A stretch of 64,000 nucleotides of DNA. Origin: Hydractinia symbiolongicarpus. Taxonomy: Eukaryota > Cnidaria > Hydrozoa > Anthoathecata > Hydractiniidae. Below are positions 38,265-48,900 of the stretch, one piece after another. The stretch is taken from positions 4,847,001 through 4,911,000 of the forward strand of contig NC_079888.1 of assembly GCF_029227915.1 (NCBI RefSeq), given 5' to 3'. The notes below the pieces were generated by a model, which did no database searches, had not been told where the DNA came from, and saw nothing but the letters and a program-made list of their open reading frames with translations. How positions within the stretch are numbered: the stretch's first letter is position 1; every line of letters begins with the position of its first letter. The translations under genes were made by a program, and so were the position numbers.

Positions 38265-39068
38265 TACCTGATGATCCCTCGCTTAAAGCCACGCTAAATT
38301 CAACGAATCACCAAATTTTATTCTCTCATGGTAGTTTTGATAATAAATCCTATGGCTTTTATTAGTGGTGACATAGCTATCGGATAGAAAGTTCGCAAGG
38401 GGTTGGTATCTATGCTAATCAAAAATTTGCGGATGTATATGGCCGTTGCGCGCCGCCAAAAACCAGTCTTTACTGTGTCGGATAGACGGATAACTTCCAA
38501 ATACTATTTGATTTTCACAATCAAGAATTTTTCTAATCTTTTTCAAGGCTGATCTCCATTAAGCGAATTTTTTCCTGTTTTTTTTCGGTAATATATTATT
38601 TTCTGGTCAGCCAAAGGTTTATTTATTACATTTCTATTTTTAATTCATCAAAGTATGCAACACTCATTCGTTCCAGGCTTTTAAAAATTTAATCTACCCA
38701 CGACCGGGAAAGATGGTAGCGTATGCGTTTTAAGATGGTAGCGTATATGGCGGTGCGCCAGAACAATGAAGTGATTTGAATTTAATTATTTGAACTAGTC
38801 GTTAGCCCGTGGAAACATCTACGATTTCGCCCGTCGCAGCTAGCTACCATTTTGCGTGACAGACGGACGGAGAGACGTATACGGCCATTATAAAATAGAT
38901 TCTTTGATCGATGTTAGAAGGAATTGGTACCAAAGTAGTTAATTTTGAAATCTGGGAACGTAGAACTTTAATTATTTTTCTCCGTACGGCATTGTTCAAA
39001 AGTTAAAAAAGGATCCCTCGCAACGAAAATAATAATTGACTCAGTATATAATATATAGTATATTTCTG
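38265..39068. other. Gene-free stretch with a repeat shared with the start of the window
   Basis: At about 38838-38893 lies a block containing GCTACCATTTTGCGTGACAG and GACGTATACGGCCATTATA; its reverse complement occurs at about 1459-1511. No exon is visible; the astacin gene ends just downstream on the minus strand. Confidence 0.5.
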
Positions 39069-42000
39069 TTATATTTTACATTCGTAATATTTATTGATCT
39101 GAATAGCATCTTGTATACTTATGTACGACCGTTGACCAAACTTTACACCATCTTTCTTAGCTTTGATGGTTGTTCTGAAGTATGGAAACTTCGAGAAAGC
39201 GTTCCATTCGTAGTGCATGATGGAATCATAGTCGTAGGGACTTCCACGGCTATCAATCTGGCTGTGAGAATATTTCTTGAAGTTGTATTTCATGTCTAAA
39301 TTTCAGAAAAGTGAGAAATCAAAATGTTAGTTCAAAACCGACAGGCTCCGTTCTTCAATACAGAACATCTAACAAATCCAAGGGAGGAGGTCCTAAATAA
39401 TTTTTGGCCCCGGTAGCTTATATTCCTGTGATAACGATGCGGGCAATGTCTACGACGGGCGAAAATCAACAAACCTGTGGAATCTTCTACTGGCTACCTG
39501 GTGGACGAGGATGAAATAGGCTACCTATTAGTTCATATTGGATGTATACTGTATATAAAAAACATTCTCGTCCAAATTTTTTAAATAAATGTCGACACTT
39601 TTCAAAGTGTATCTCAAAGACCCTCTCAGGCCAAAAATATGAATATTTTAATTAGATTTATTTGAAAGAGTTCTGCGCTTTTTTCTTTGAAAAGTTTGTG
39701 TTGATTCATGTGGTTGAACTTACCCTCTTTGATGTTATCCCAAACTATTTCGACATAGTTGTCTCGATCTGGTCTCGATTGTTCATGATGTAATCCTAAA
39801 GCATGGCCAATCTCATGGATAGCAATGCCTTTAGTGAAGCAGCCGAATCCTAATGAAAGTTTTTGTTTTCCTCCTGTCTTACCAACGTGAGAGTAGCACC
39901 TGAAAAATACTCTATAAGTTAGCCATCTTCGTTATATAAAAGGTTATAACAACCTCGTTCCCAAGGCTCTTCGTCTTTTTGATTACTCCGTAACAACAGC
40001 TGAGGGCAAAAAGGCCACGAAGACAAGGTTGATCATTTTAATGAAATTAGTTTTATTGGTAACTTGAGGCATCAATTTTTTATTTTTGGCTAAATTTTAA
40101 TACCTTGTGGTTCAGTTTAATGATCGGAAGTGTATAACAAAATATAGGAGATTTAGTTGTGAAATACGAAAATGAATGCTAAGCGACATCTTTACGGTGT
40201 TTTCCTGTAGTAATTTGCAGATCAGAATATATGAAAAACAACTTTTCTCCCATTGGAAAAAGTGTTTCCAAAAGAAACTTTTGCAAAATTTTTGTATTTT
40301 ATTTGTAAAAGCTTCTGTGGTTGTACAAATAGATTATGTTAAACGCGCGTGTCCTTAGTTCTCAACCTCGTCTCCAGAGCTTTTCTACGCCTATGATATT
40401 ACGGCCATCCTGACAGAATATCATAGGCGTAAAAGAACCCTGAGGACAAGGTTGATTAGTGCTCAACAGCAGCTTCAGCTTGGCCTTAATTTCCGTCAAA
40501 AAATTATTTGAGAGAACTGATTAAGGGTGTAAAAATTAGGATCGAAATAAGTCGTACTTTCCAAAACCATCATCAATGAATTCAACATAATCACGTTCAT
40601 TTGTGCGTGGTTTGAATTTGATACAAGTTTTCTTTTCCCATGCCTCCATAGCATTCTTAATCGCTCTTTCAGTTGGTCCTTTGATCCCCTTTATACCACC
40701 TTAAAAGGAAATAAATAATTAAACCATGTTGGGAAATGTTTATACGGAATTTAACAAGCGGCTGAACGAAATCTGCCATGGCGGATTGTTTAAAAATGAA
40801 ACTCGTCCCCAGGGATCTTTTTTCTCTTTCTGATAATCTCGAACAGCGGAAGAGATAGTTTGATTGTTTTGCTCCGCTATTTTTTTTTTTTTTTGTCGGG
40901 GAAGCAAACTTCCCCGCAATACAACCCGAGAAAAATAATACGACGGCTGGCTGATAATACTAATTTTTATACCCAATTAGGTTGCAAAGATGACCAGCCG
41001 GTGTTAAAGCTATTTCTTCTTGCCGTCCGATCTTGTTAGAAAGAGAAAAGAAGCCTTAGGGATGAGATTGGCTATGAGCATTTTCCTAATTTTTCTGGAG
41101 TGTTTGGTCATAAACGTTTCCTCACTACATCACCTCTTTGTTAGATGTGCATTAAGCTTAATATTTAATATCAAATAAATTACCCCTTCGTTTTATAAAA
41201 AAATTTCAGGTACTAAAATTACAAAGAAATTAAGAAACCCAAACCCTTTGCTTGCATTCTTAGAATAGAGAGACAAGCAGTTTTTTCGACGTTGTAATAA
41301 AAAGCACAGACAATAACAATAAAATGATGCGCCTTAAAGACAGTTGTCTCTAGTGTGCAAACTCGTCCCCAGCGCCTTTTTTCTCTTTTAAAAAAAAGAG
41401 ACAAAAGGCGCTGGGGACAAGTTTGTCTAGTGTGATGAACAACTTAACACTACTTACTTATACTGGAATGAAAAACGTATGGTACGACACCGTTTTTCCA
41501 TCTATACCAAGTTGACTTTTGTATAGCATAACCAGTATTGATTTTATCCACATCACCACCCTTCAGTGCTGTATCAATTTGGAGTTTACTCATCACCATA
41601 TCCCCTTGAAACAAGAATCCACTGTCGATAGCTAGAACGACAAAGAAATAATACAAAAGATAAATAAAATAAGATAAATAAAAATGAAAGTGTAATATAA
41701 AAGTACATTTTTACACAATCTCGTCATTTGACTGATATCAACGCCAAAAGCTGTTACTGGACGGCTGATATTTCTTTACCGTGTCGGCGTCGATTTTTAA
41801 AAAAAGCAATATTTCCTTGGTTGGTACAAAATCGGAGTTCTATACTAAGTTATCGTGGTTTGCGCTACGTAATGTATGATTGGTAATGCAAGAAAGTGCT
41901 GCCCCAAATAAAGAATAAATACTTATGTTGGCGAACCCCGTAAATACTTATGTTGGCGAACCCCGTTACAAGATATAAGTTGAAAAGAGTGTAATTGCTG

Positions 42001-42500
42001 TATGATTATATTTTCATGTACGACATAAAATTAAGTAAATATTAACATTAGGGCAAAATTTAGCTAGTTACCTGCAAGTTTCACGGCAACGCTATCATGA
42101 GAATCAAAATGGCGGCTCGAACTAAAGAGTTGTTTTGTTAATATAGTACTTTATCATATCTTTTCTTTTCGAATTCAACCCTGCCCTGACTTGCAGGCCG
42201 CCATTTTTAAGGTTTGTATTGGGTTGAGTCGCTAATATAACAATCATACTTTCAAGTTTAAAAGTAAGATAACCCCTCGAACGAAAGAGTAGTTTTGTGA
42301 AAAAGTACTGAATTAAGATTTTATTTTTTTAAATTCAACCCTGTCCTGAATTGCAGGCCGCTGCAGTTTATATTTTCAAGGTGTGTATCAGTTTAAATTG
42401 CTAATATGACAGCCATACCTTCAAGTTTGACAGCATCATCAACAGGCTTTCCAAACACCACACAGACCCCACAAATAACAGTAGCCACTAACAACTTCAT
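39069..42500 (-). CDS. Secreted astacin-family zinc metalloprotease, five exons, 266 aa
   Basis: Endopeptidase of the astacin (M12A) family. Exons: 42500-42419, 41631-41458, 40699-40558, 39899-39724, 39295-39069; all phases agree (801 nt with stop). Residues 1 to about 17 form a signal peptide ([17 protein letters not shown]). A short propeptide precedes the catalytic domain, whose start is near [12 protein letters not shown]. The zinc site is [19 protein letters not shown] (H161, E162, H165, H171) and the Met-turn is YDYDSIMHY (M about 218). The chain ends at [10 protein letters not shown], at the close of the catalytic domain, so there is no EGF, CUB or ShK-type extension. Relatives act in hatching, development, digestion or venom; nothing here distinguishes these. 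Confidence 0.92.
39953..40036. repeat. Foldback element, CTCGTCCCC family
   Basis: Inverted ends CAACCTCGTTCCCAAGGCTC and the complement of CAACCTTGTCTTCGTGGCC around a short centre, in astacin intron 3. Related ends occur at 40360-40461, 41358-41425 and 50262-50330. Confidence 0.55.
40360..40461. repeat. Foldback element, CTCGTCCCC family
   Basis: The left arm CAACCTCGTCTCCAGAGC followed by TTTTCTACGCCTATGATAT pairs with the right arm ATATCATAGGCGTAAAAG followed by AACCCTGAGGACAAGGTTG. It is a strong hairpin in astacin intron 3. Confidence 0.7.
41358..41425. repeat. Near-perfect hairpin foldback element
   Basis: The left arm CAAACTCGTCCCCAGCGCC pairs with the right arm GGCGCTGGGGACAAGTTTG; the arms are about 33 bp with almost no loop. 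It lies in astacin intron 2, about 35 bp from exon 2. A similar single arm is at 40798-40830. Confidence 0.8.
41916..41965. repeat. Perfect 25-bp tandem duplication
   Basis: The unit starts TAAATACTTATGTTGGCGAA and ends CCCCG; it occurs twice in succession in astacin intron 1. Confidence 0.85.
42065..42430. repeat. Tandem repeat (about 172 bp) reaching the donor end of astacin exon 1
   Basis: Three staggered copies of a block near 42072, 42247 and 42418: CCTGCAAGTTTCACGG, CTTTCAAGTTTAAAAG and CCTTCAAGTTTGACAG. Between them repeats a segment with AAAGAGT..GTTTTGT..AGTACT and AATTCAACCCTG..CTGA..TTGCAGGCCGC. The third copy contains the real end of exon 1 and its splice donor, so part of the exon boundary has been duplicated into the intron. 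Confidence 0.65.
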
Positions 42501-44180
42501 CCTCCCTGGGTAACGTGACGAAGAATTATGTGCAAATATTTCAAACGCACATTCTTTTTTGAAGAGTGTTGTTGGTGTAAGGTGTACAAACATGTTTAAC
42601 TTCACAGGGGGTAACAAGCGACTTAATGAAGTTAGAAAGGGTGTCTTATGTTTTCACTTTGTATTATAACACAAATCTACAAAATAATATTTTAATCTTG
42701 AAAGTTAAGTTATTGATAGGTTCCTAGTGTTGTGCCCAAGTGATTTTTAAGATTCATATTAAAACGTATATAGAGATAAAATTTGTCCTTGTAAGTTCTT
42801 TCATCTTGTGAGTTCTTTAATCCCGCAAATACCTTGGCCAATACCAGTCCCATAGTTGCACCGCCATAACCGCCGGCAAATAGTTTAGCAAGAAAAATGC
42901 TCCCCATGTCTGCCTTAGGAAGAGGATGAATTTAGCTGTCCAACCGTACCAAAGATGAACCATCTAAGACCTGTTCTTGAACACCAGTTGCGGTTTAGGT
43001 TTTAAGAAGCTTACTGAAAAAAAGGATATTTTCAAACACAGACCGTTTTTTTCGTTTTTTAAAGGTTAAAAAGCATTCTAAGACAAATCCAGGGGGTCGT
43101 CCGTCCTTTAAATGTCGCATTTTATATGGCATCTTATTATATAGGAGGAGTTCCAGATTTCTTCTAAAGCTATCCACCCCTTGTGCTTGTTTAGTGTTTT
43201 GAAAGCTGAATCAATAAGAGTGCTTCTCTTGCGCCAACAGAAGGGTGCCCTTTGAATCCGTAAAACTAAAACTTCCAATTTTGTTGTTTAAATAAAAGGG
43301 GCTACTAAAATAACCTTCTAATGAGATTTTTACGATTTTTTGCGAAGAATAGTTCAGGTCTTATTGAGGTCTTCTCAAAAAGTCTTAGTGTGTTTTGTAG
43401 GAGGGTAAAGAGCATCGTTGCGCATGCGTTTTATCACAACATCGAAAAAACTTTGCAAACCTGGGGTTGAGGTTTATGGACTAAAAATGAAGTATTGAAC
43501 ATGTGTGCGCTTTCCGTTTTCGTCACCAGAGCTCTTGAGCATTCTTATCCCAAGGTCTCTTGGCCCCTGAGCCGTTTTTACAAAGCTGATCAGGATAGCA
43601 AAATGTCGTAGAAATAAGGTTTCACTTTGAAGTAATGTCGGTATTATCTCTAAAAGCTCTGGGGACGATAATATGCGTTTTCGCTAGAGACAGATTCTTT
43701 CACAAATCTACCTAGTTTCCAGGTCATTTGGCCTTTTTAATGGATTTGAAGGTGTGCCCGTAATAATGACTCTATGTAAGAGACAATCGAGTAATACTAC
43801 ATCAATAAAAAAACTGGCTGAATATCGCCCTTGTAACAGTGCTCCTCGTCACGGAATGCAAGCAAGAATGTTTGTAAGTCAACAAAGCATGCTGGTTAAA
43901 TATTACATTTTTTCATCATTATCTATCTCTTTTATATATATTATAATCCAATGTTAAAATGATCTTGCATTCATTTTTAAACGGATTCATACTTTATAAA
44001 TAAAAAATGAATCACGGCTCCTGGAAAAGAATCTTTACTTTTTTCTAGATTACGACAAAATAGGTAAAGAATGGCACCCCGGCTTCACAATTAAAACAAT
44101 ATTTAGTTATGAATAATTTTAAATTATAAAAACGTTTTATAAACCGTGATGGAGTGAAATAACTTTTGAGTGGAGATTAT
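42501..44180. other. Intergenic region upstream of the astacin gene
   Basis: Presumed astacin promoter on the minus strand. No gene was accepted: a glycine-rich 65-codon frame at 42710-42907 (minus) and a 67-codon frame at 43754-43957 (plus) lack recognisable domains. Scattered AGAGCTCTTG/CCCCAGAGCT fragments near 43525 and 43655 recall the foldback family. Confidence 0.4.
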
Positions 44181-44510
44181 CTTATATATTAATTTCCTTG
44201 CGTGAGTAAAACTGTGAGTCCACGACATGGTACGATGGCCCCTATGGCTCACTTCTCTTCTAAATCAAAAACACTTCTCTTCTATATAACGAAACACTTC
44301 TCTTCTGTATTTTGACACTTCCCTTCAGTATTTTGACACTTCTCTTCTGCACTTAACACTTCTCTGCATGTGGCTCTTTACAACTTGAATTCTAAAATCT
44401 GGTCCGCAATTTTACATCATTGGTCCGTAGTTTTAACCTTTTGTGAGGTTTATTACACGGGACCAGTCCCCTCGCCATGTGTCATATTTTTCAACCGTCG
44501 TCAAGCAAGC

Positions 44511-45646
44511 ATGAGCATGAAGTCTGTGGTACGTGAAATTGTTAAAGAGGAGCTTGAAAATGCCTGCTCGTCCCTGACAGCAACTACAATAACACCATCA
44601 GCCACAAGGTCTTCGCTGTCTTGTGTAGCTAACACAAGTCATGCTAGCAGTAGTGGTAGAACAAGTAACGTATCAAGTAGGTTGACCACCCAACTAACCA
44701 CCATCAATAAGAAAAAGAGTGGAAAATAATTAAATCATATGGAGTTGCCGTAAATAGAACAACTGTGATGGAAATTCTGAGAGAATTAGACCCTGAAGGT
44801 GTTTCTTCAAGAAAAAAGAAAAGATTAAGAAGAAAAAATTATTGCGTTCCTTAGCCAGATTTTTTGTGGCATCTTTGACGGGCACGACAAACTTAAGCCG
44901 TTTGGTTTTAGTATCCATGGTTGTATAGACGGTTTCTCCTGTCGGCTTATTTGGTTAGAAGTTAGTAGAACGAACAAAAAGCCTGAAGTTATTACAAACT
45001 TTTTTATAAAATCTATTAAGCAGTTAAATCGTCTTCCAGCAAGAATAAGGTCTGATGATGGTACTGAAAACTGTATTTTGGAAGCTGTTCAGATTGCATT
45101 AAGATCTCAGCATAATGACAAATATGCTGGCACTGGCAGTTTTATTGTTGGTACATCAACAGCTAATCAAAGAATCGAATCTTTTTGGTCACAACTTTCA
45201 AAAGACAGACCAAGTTGGTGGAGGTTATTTTTTAGAGAACTTGCAGACTTGGATTTTTAGATGCCGGTGATGCACTCATTGCTGAATGTGTACGCTACTG
45301 CTTTATGGATTTGATCCGAAGGGACCTTAATGAATTTGCGATTCATTGGAATCAACATCTGTTAGCACCAAGCAAAGGTGCTACTGCTCCCCCTGGAAGG
45401 CCTGATACCTTGTACTTTGTTCCAGAATTATATGGTTGCGAGTCTTTTAAAAAAACTTTAGATCTTAATGAGCTAGAAGAGTTTAGCGAACTATCTGTAC
45501 CAGATCACGATAATGAGCCTGAATTTATTGAATTTGCGGAAACAGTTCTTCCAATGGAGGGTTTCTCCAAACTTAAGCCAGAGACAGCTCATGAAGCTAT
45601 TGATTATTATATCGCCTTGATTTGTGCAGTAGAAAGATATATGTAA
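44511..45646 (+). pseudogene. Integrase-core (DDE) transposase, frameshifted
   Basis: The reading frame moves between frames. Recognisable parts in order: an N-terminal helical piece (VVREIVKEELENACSS), a winged-helix-like piece (YGVAVNRTTVMEILRELDPE), the core with DGHDKLKPFGFSIHGCIDGF, RSDDGTENCIL and STANQRIESFWSQL (the DDE acids), then the C-terminal part (ECVRYCFMDLIRRDLN, IHWNQH). Damage: a frameshift near 44730, a stop codon at 44852-44854, a frameshift near 44865 just before DGHDK, and another near 45255. The relics still show all three catalytic acids. Confidence 0.85.
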
Positions 45647-46182
45647 TACAACACCTGTAACAATGTAAAATGCTTGGATTTTAGAAATATATATATCTTC
45701 TTTTTTGAAAACCACGAGTTCTTTTCCCAACAAACATCACAATGTTTATTGCTGCAAAAAAATATCTTGTTTTTTGAAAACCACGAGTTCTGTTCCTAAC
45801 AGACATCACAATCAATGTTTATTCCCGCACACTAGATAAAAAAAACTATCTCGTATTACGCTTCTGGAACCGTATAAGAATATAGCTTAAAATTTCGCAA
45901 AGTTTTTCCCGCGAAAAATCTAACTTTGTAGAAACGTTCATATGCACCCGTAAGAATTTATGCAAACTTTACTGGGTCCAAAATTTCCTATGCGCAGGGC
46001 CTGGGGTGTGCCATTTATTCATAAACAATATTTGAATAAATTCATATATTAAGGACCAGATTTTTTTTTTTTTTTTAAATACAATCTAAAAATTGTTACT
46101 TCAATACAAAAGCATTTACAAACATAATAAACAAAATAAATTAGATATAGATTTAACAGTTCATTAACTTGGTACAACCGAA

Positions 46183-46623
46183 CTACTTGATACAACTTGA
46201 CAACTCACTCAAAACAATATCATCCCCCATTTCGATTCTTTTATAAATCCCTCTCGAACCTCTCAAACAAAGCAAACAAGCATGAATTAAAGCAAAACAA
46301 ATCTTAGTTCTGACCCAAGATGATGCAACAGAAATATTTATTTTACGTTTTTCGGCGATCATTTCTGAGAGACGCTTGTAAAAAGTCGCACACTCTCTTC
46401 CCATTCCTCCGTAAAGAGAAAATACCAGTGGCGTGAATGTCCCGTTATCAACTTTGTTGATGCGAGTGTTGTATTGCCTTTTCTTCTCCGCCTCATTCTT
46501 TGCATAGCATTGTTGGAGAGTATGCTGAAGGTGTCTCGAAGCGTTGGGATCAAAAACCCTTACGTTAAGGACCAGATTCAGTCTGGGAAATTTTCGAGCT
46601 AATGGAAGAGAAGTGTTTTGCAC
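46183..46623 (-). CDS. Retroelement-associated C-terminal ORF fragment inside the transposon
   Basis: A 146-codon open frame, opposite in strand to the transposase. Its core (VRVFDPNASRHL, FTPLVFSLYGGMGRECATFY, CLLCLRGSRG) matches the pattern I associate with an ORF tail that follows reverse-transcriptase domains in many invertebrate repeats; this is recalled family knowledge, not a search result. The nominal start lies in the subterminal repeats and is probably fortuitous. It may be a captured fragment. Confidence 0.4.
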   Translation of the reverse strand: MQNTSLPLARKFPRLNLVLNVRVFDPNASRHLQHTLQQCYAKNEAEKKRQYNTRINKVDNGTFTPLVFSLYGGMGRECATFYKRLSEMIAEKRKINISVASSWVRTKICFALIHACLLCLRGSRGIYKRIEMGDDIVLSELSSCIK

Positions 46624-47539
46624 TTGGAAGAGAAGTGTTTTGCACTTGGAAGAGAAGTGTTTTGCACTTGGAAGAGAAGTGTTTCGAACGGAAGAGAACT
46701 TTAGGTATCAAAGTAGAGAAGTGTTTTTATACAGAAGAGAAGTGTTGTTATACAGAAGAGAAGTGTTTTGACTAAGAAGAGAAGTGTTTTTATTGAGAAG
46801 AGAAGTGAGCCATAGGGGCCATCGTATTTTTGAGTATTCTCTACTCTTTCATTCAAAATAAATCTTTAAAAAAACATTTGAAGAAGAGCATGGTTTTATA
46901 AATTAATCATAGCAAGGTTCTGTAAGGTTTTTTCATGTTTTATTTTCAGTTTTGATTATATTATTGTTGCCAGACATGTTTTATAGCTAGCATCATAAAA
47001 AGCCAACCACCACCAACAACTAGCTAGCTAGCTAGGAATATATATATATATATGTAGCCATGTTCTTTATACCTAGCTAAGTCTCCAGTTTATATTTAAG
47101 TGACTAGCTATTAGCTGCTGTAGCTAGCTAATGCTAGCTTTAAACTAAAGATTCCCAGTATATGTATTCCCACAAAACACATCAAACGTTATTAACCCTG
47201 AAAATTTTAAACATTTTCCTGGGTTTTTTTTGGTTTGCGAAGTTCTTTTCCTCCAAATATTCTGAAAATACAGTTCAGAAATTACTTATTTTTAAAATGT
47301 AAATTTAATTTGTTTCAAATTGTGGGCAAAAACCTTAATCAGCATGCTAAAAGAACTGACTTTTCTTTATTTAGAATTACTAAACACAACCATTTTCTTA
47401 CATTTAGTGTAAACTTTTGTGCGTACGACTTATATTTAATACACCAAAAGAGCTACTTTGTTGATTTCAATTTTATACTCTTTGTAAGCTATTTTTTTCT
47501 TCTTTTTGACATTTCTGTTTTACCACTCAATTTTTACAT

Positions 47540-48900
47540 TTTATAAGTTATTTGGAACAGAATGGTATGAAATAGACCAAAATACCTGATTTTAGTTGTT
47601 TTAATTTACAGGCTGTGTCTGTGAAACTTTAAGGGGAACATTTGGTGGAAGACAATGACATGACATATACTGATAGAACTGATTTTTGTTGTGTTAGATG
47701 TTATATCTGAACCTTTTTGACATTTTATGTTAATTTTGCGAGGAAGGACCATATATATATACACAGAAGAAGAATTCAATTTTACACCTTGCAAGCTTTG
47801 TTTTTCTATATTTTGTATAAATTCTTACTGGGGAGGACTCCGTGCAATATATCGAAATGACTGATCCTTCTCGATTTAAATTTTATGTGTTCTAAATCGT
47901 ATATAGTTTTGAAAATTTTGTGTAAGATTTAATGGGTAAGGGCTAGATGCAATATGTCAAAAAAACTTTTTTTGTTGAATCAGAAGCACTCCCTACAACC
48001 ATTCTTTTTTTTACAGTTTGTGAAGCTTTTGTGAGGAAAGAGTGTATGCAATATTATCGAAATAACTGATTTTTGTTGCAAACTGTTTTTCTTTGGCATT
48101 TTGGATTAAAATATTGTTTTAGAGGGCATATGCAGTAGATATATGTACTGAAATAGTTAAATTTTGCAAACTTTGATTTTGTCGTTACCTCTCATTTTTT
48201 ACATTTTGATTAAACTTTTGTGGGAGACCGTCGGTATGCGAAGGACCAAAATAAGAGATTTTAGTATTATTTAGAATTTGTATTTTGTGTTGCAAAATTG
48301 GTGCAAAAATTGACATAAAATGAACTTATATACAGATTGATTGCTGTTGTTTAACATGACTCATTATGACTTATATATATATTTTATGAAAATTTGTGAC
48401 AGAATACTATGTGAGATTTGAAATTTTGTTTACTTTATTGATGGTAAAACAGCATGCAAATTGCTAAAAGGACTTTATTAATTTTAGATTTAAACACCGT
48501 TTTTTTGTTGGCATTTTGTCTAAAGTTTGGTGAGGAAGGACTGTATGCAATATATCAAATAATGTTTTATTACATTATAATTTGTCCTTGCAAATCCCTT
48601 TTTTTACACCTTAGATAAAAAATTCTGTCAGAGGCACAATTTATTGTTTATTTTTCACATTGTGTGTCAACCTTTGGCAGGGTTTGAAATAAACTAACTG
48701 ATAACATATACAATGAGAGAGATTTGTGTTTGACATTGATCAGCTTTTTTGTATATATGTGGCGTTTTGAGTGATTTAAATTTTATGGGTGAGATGTATG
48801 TTGAAATGCTTTTGGAAACTTCTTTCCGAATAATTTTCGCATTTGTCAGATGGTCAGAGCAAGTAATTTTAGTAGATTTAGATTTTAAATGTCACATAAA
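47540..48900. repeat. Degenerate tandem array, units about 120-160 bp
   Basis: Repeated words recur in order: GAGGAAGGACTGTATGCAAT or variants, ATATCGAAAT or variants, AACTGATTTTTGTTG, then TTTTTGACATTTTG or variants and TTAAACTTTTGTG. About eight to ten diverged units can be followed. It encodes no protein. Confidence 0.55.

Larger units (their letters stand above)
44231..46826. mobile_element. DNA transposon with integrase-type transposase and subterminal arrays (decayed)
   Basis: A 2596-bp element with perfect 31-bp terminal inverted repeats (TACGATGGCCCCTATGGCTC, continuing CACTTCTCTTCT). Inside each end is an array of ACACTTCTCTTC-type repeats spaced about 21-25 bp, six on the left (to about 44367) and nine or ten on the right (from about 46608), all pointing inward. 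These are plausible transposase binding sites. The gene inside is related to the integrase-core transposases grouped near Ginger/IS3EU; the superfamily is not certain. No target duplication is visible at the junctions. Confidence 0.8.
44181..47237. repeat. Second, transposon-interrupted copy of the intron-5 repeat (inverted)
   Basis: 44181-44230 and 46827-47237 correspond, in reverse complement, to 20294-20343 and 19603-20012. The middle 281 bp of the first copy is replaced exactly by the element 44231-46826. The GCTA runs, TA microsatellite and flanking unique words are all preserved. Confidence 0.85.

Noticed and set aside
42710-42907. Glycine-rich 65-codon minus-strand frame
   Set aside because: The hydrophobic start suggested a small membrane protein, but no family signature or splice context supports it.
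43754-43957. Possible exon ending in a GTAAGT donor
   Set aside because: No matching acceptor or partner exon and no homology was recognised.
47235-47546. 103-codon plus-strand frame beside the inverted repeat
   Set aside because: AT-rich, Phe-rich composition with no motif; it leads into the degenerate tandem array.
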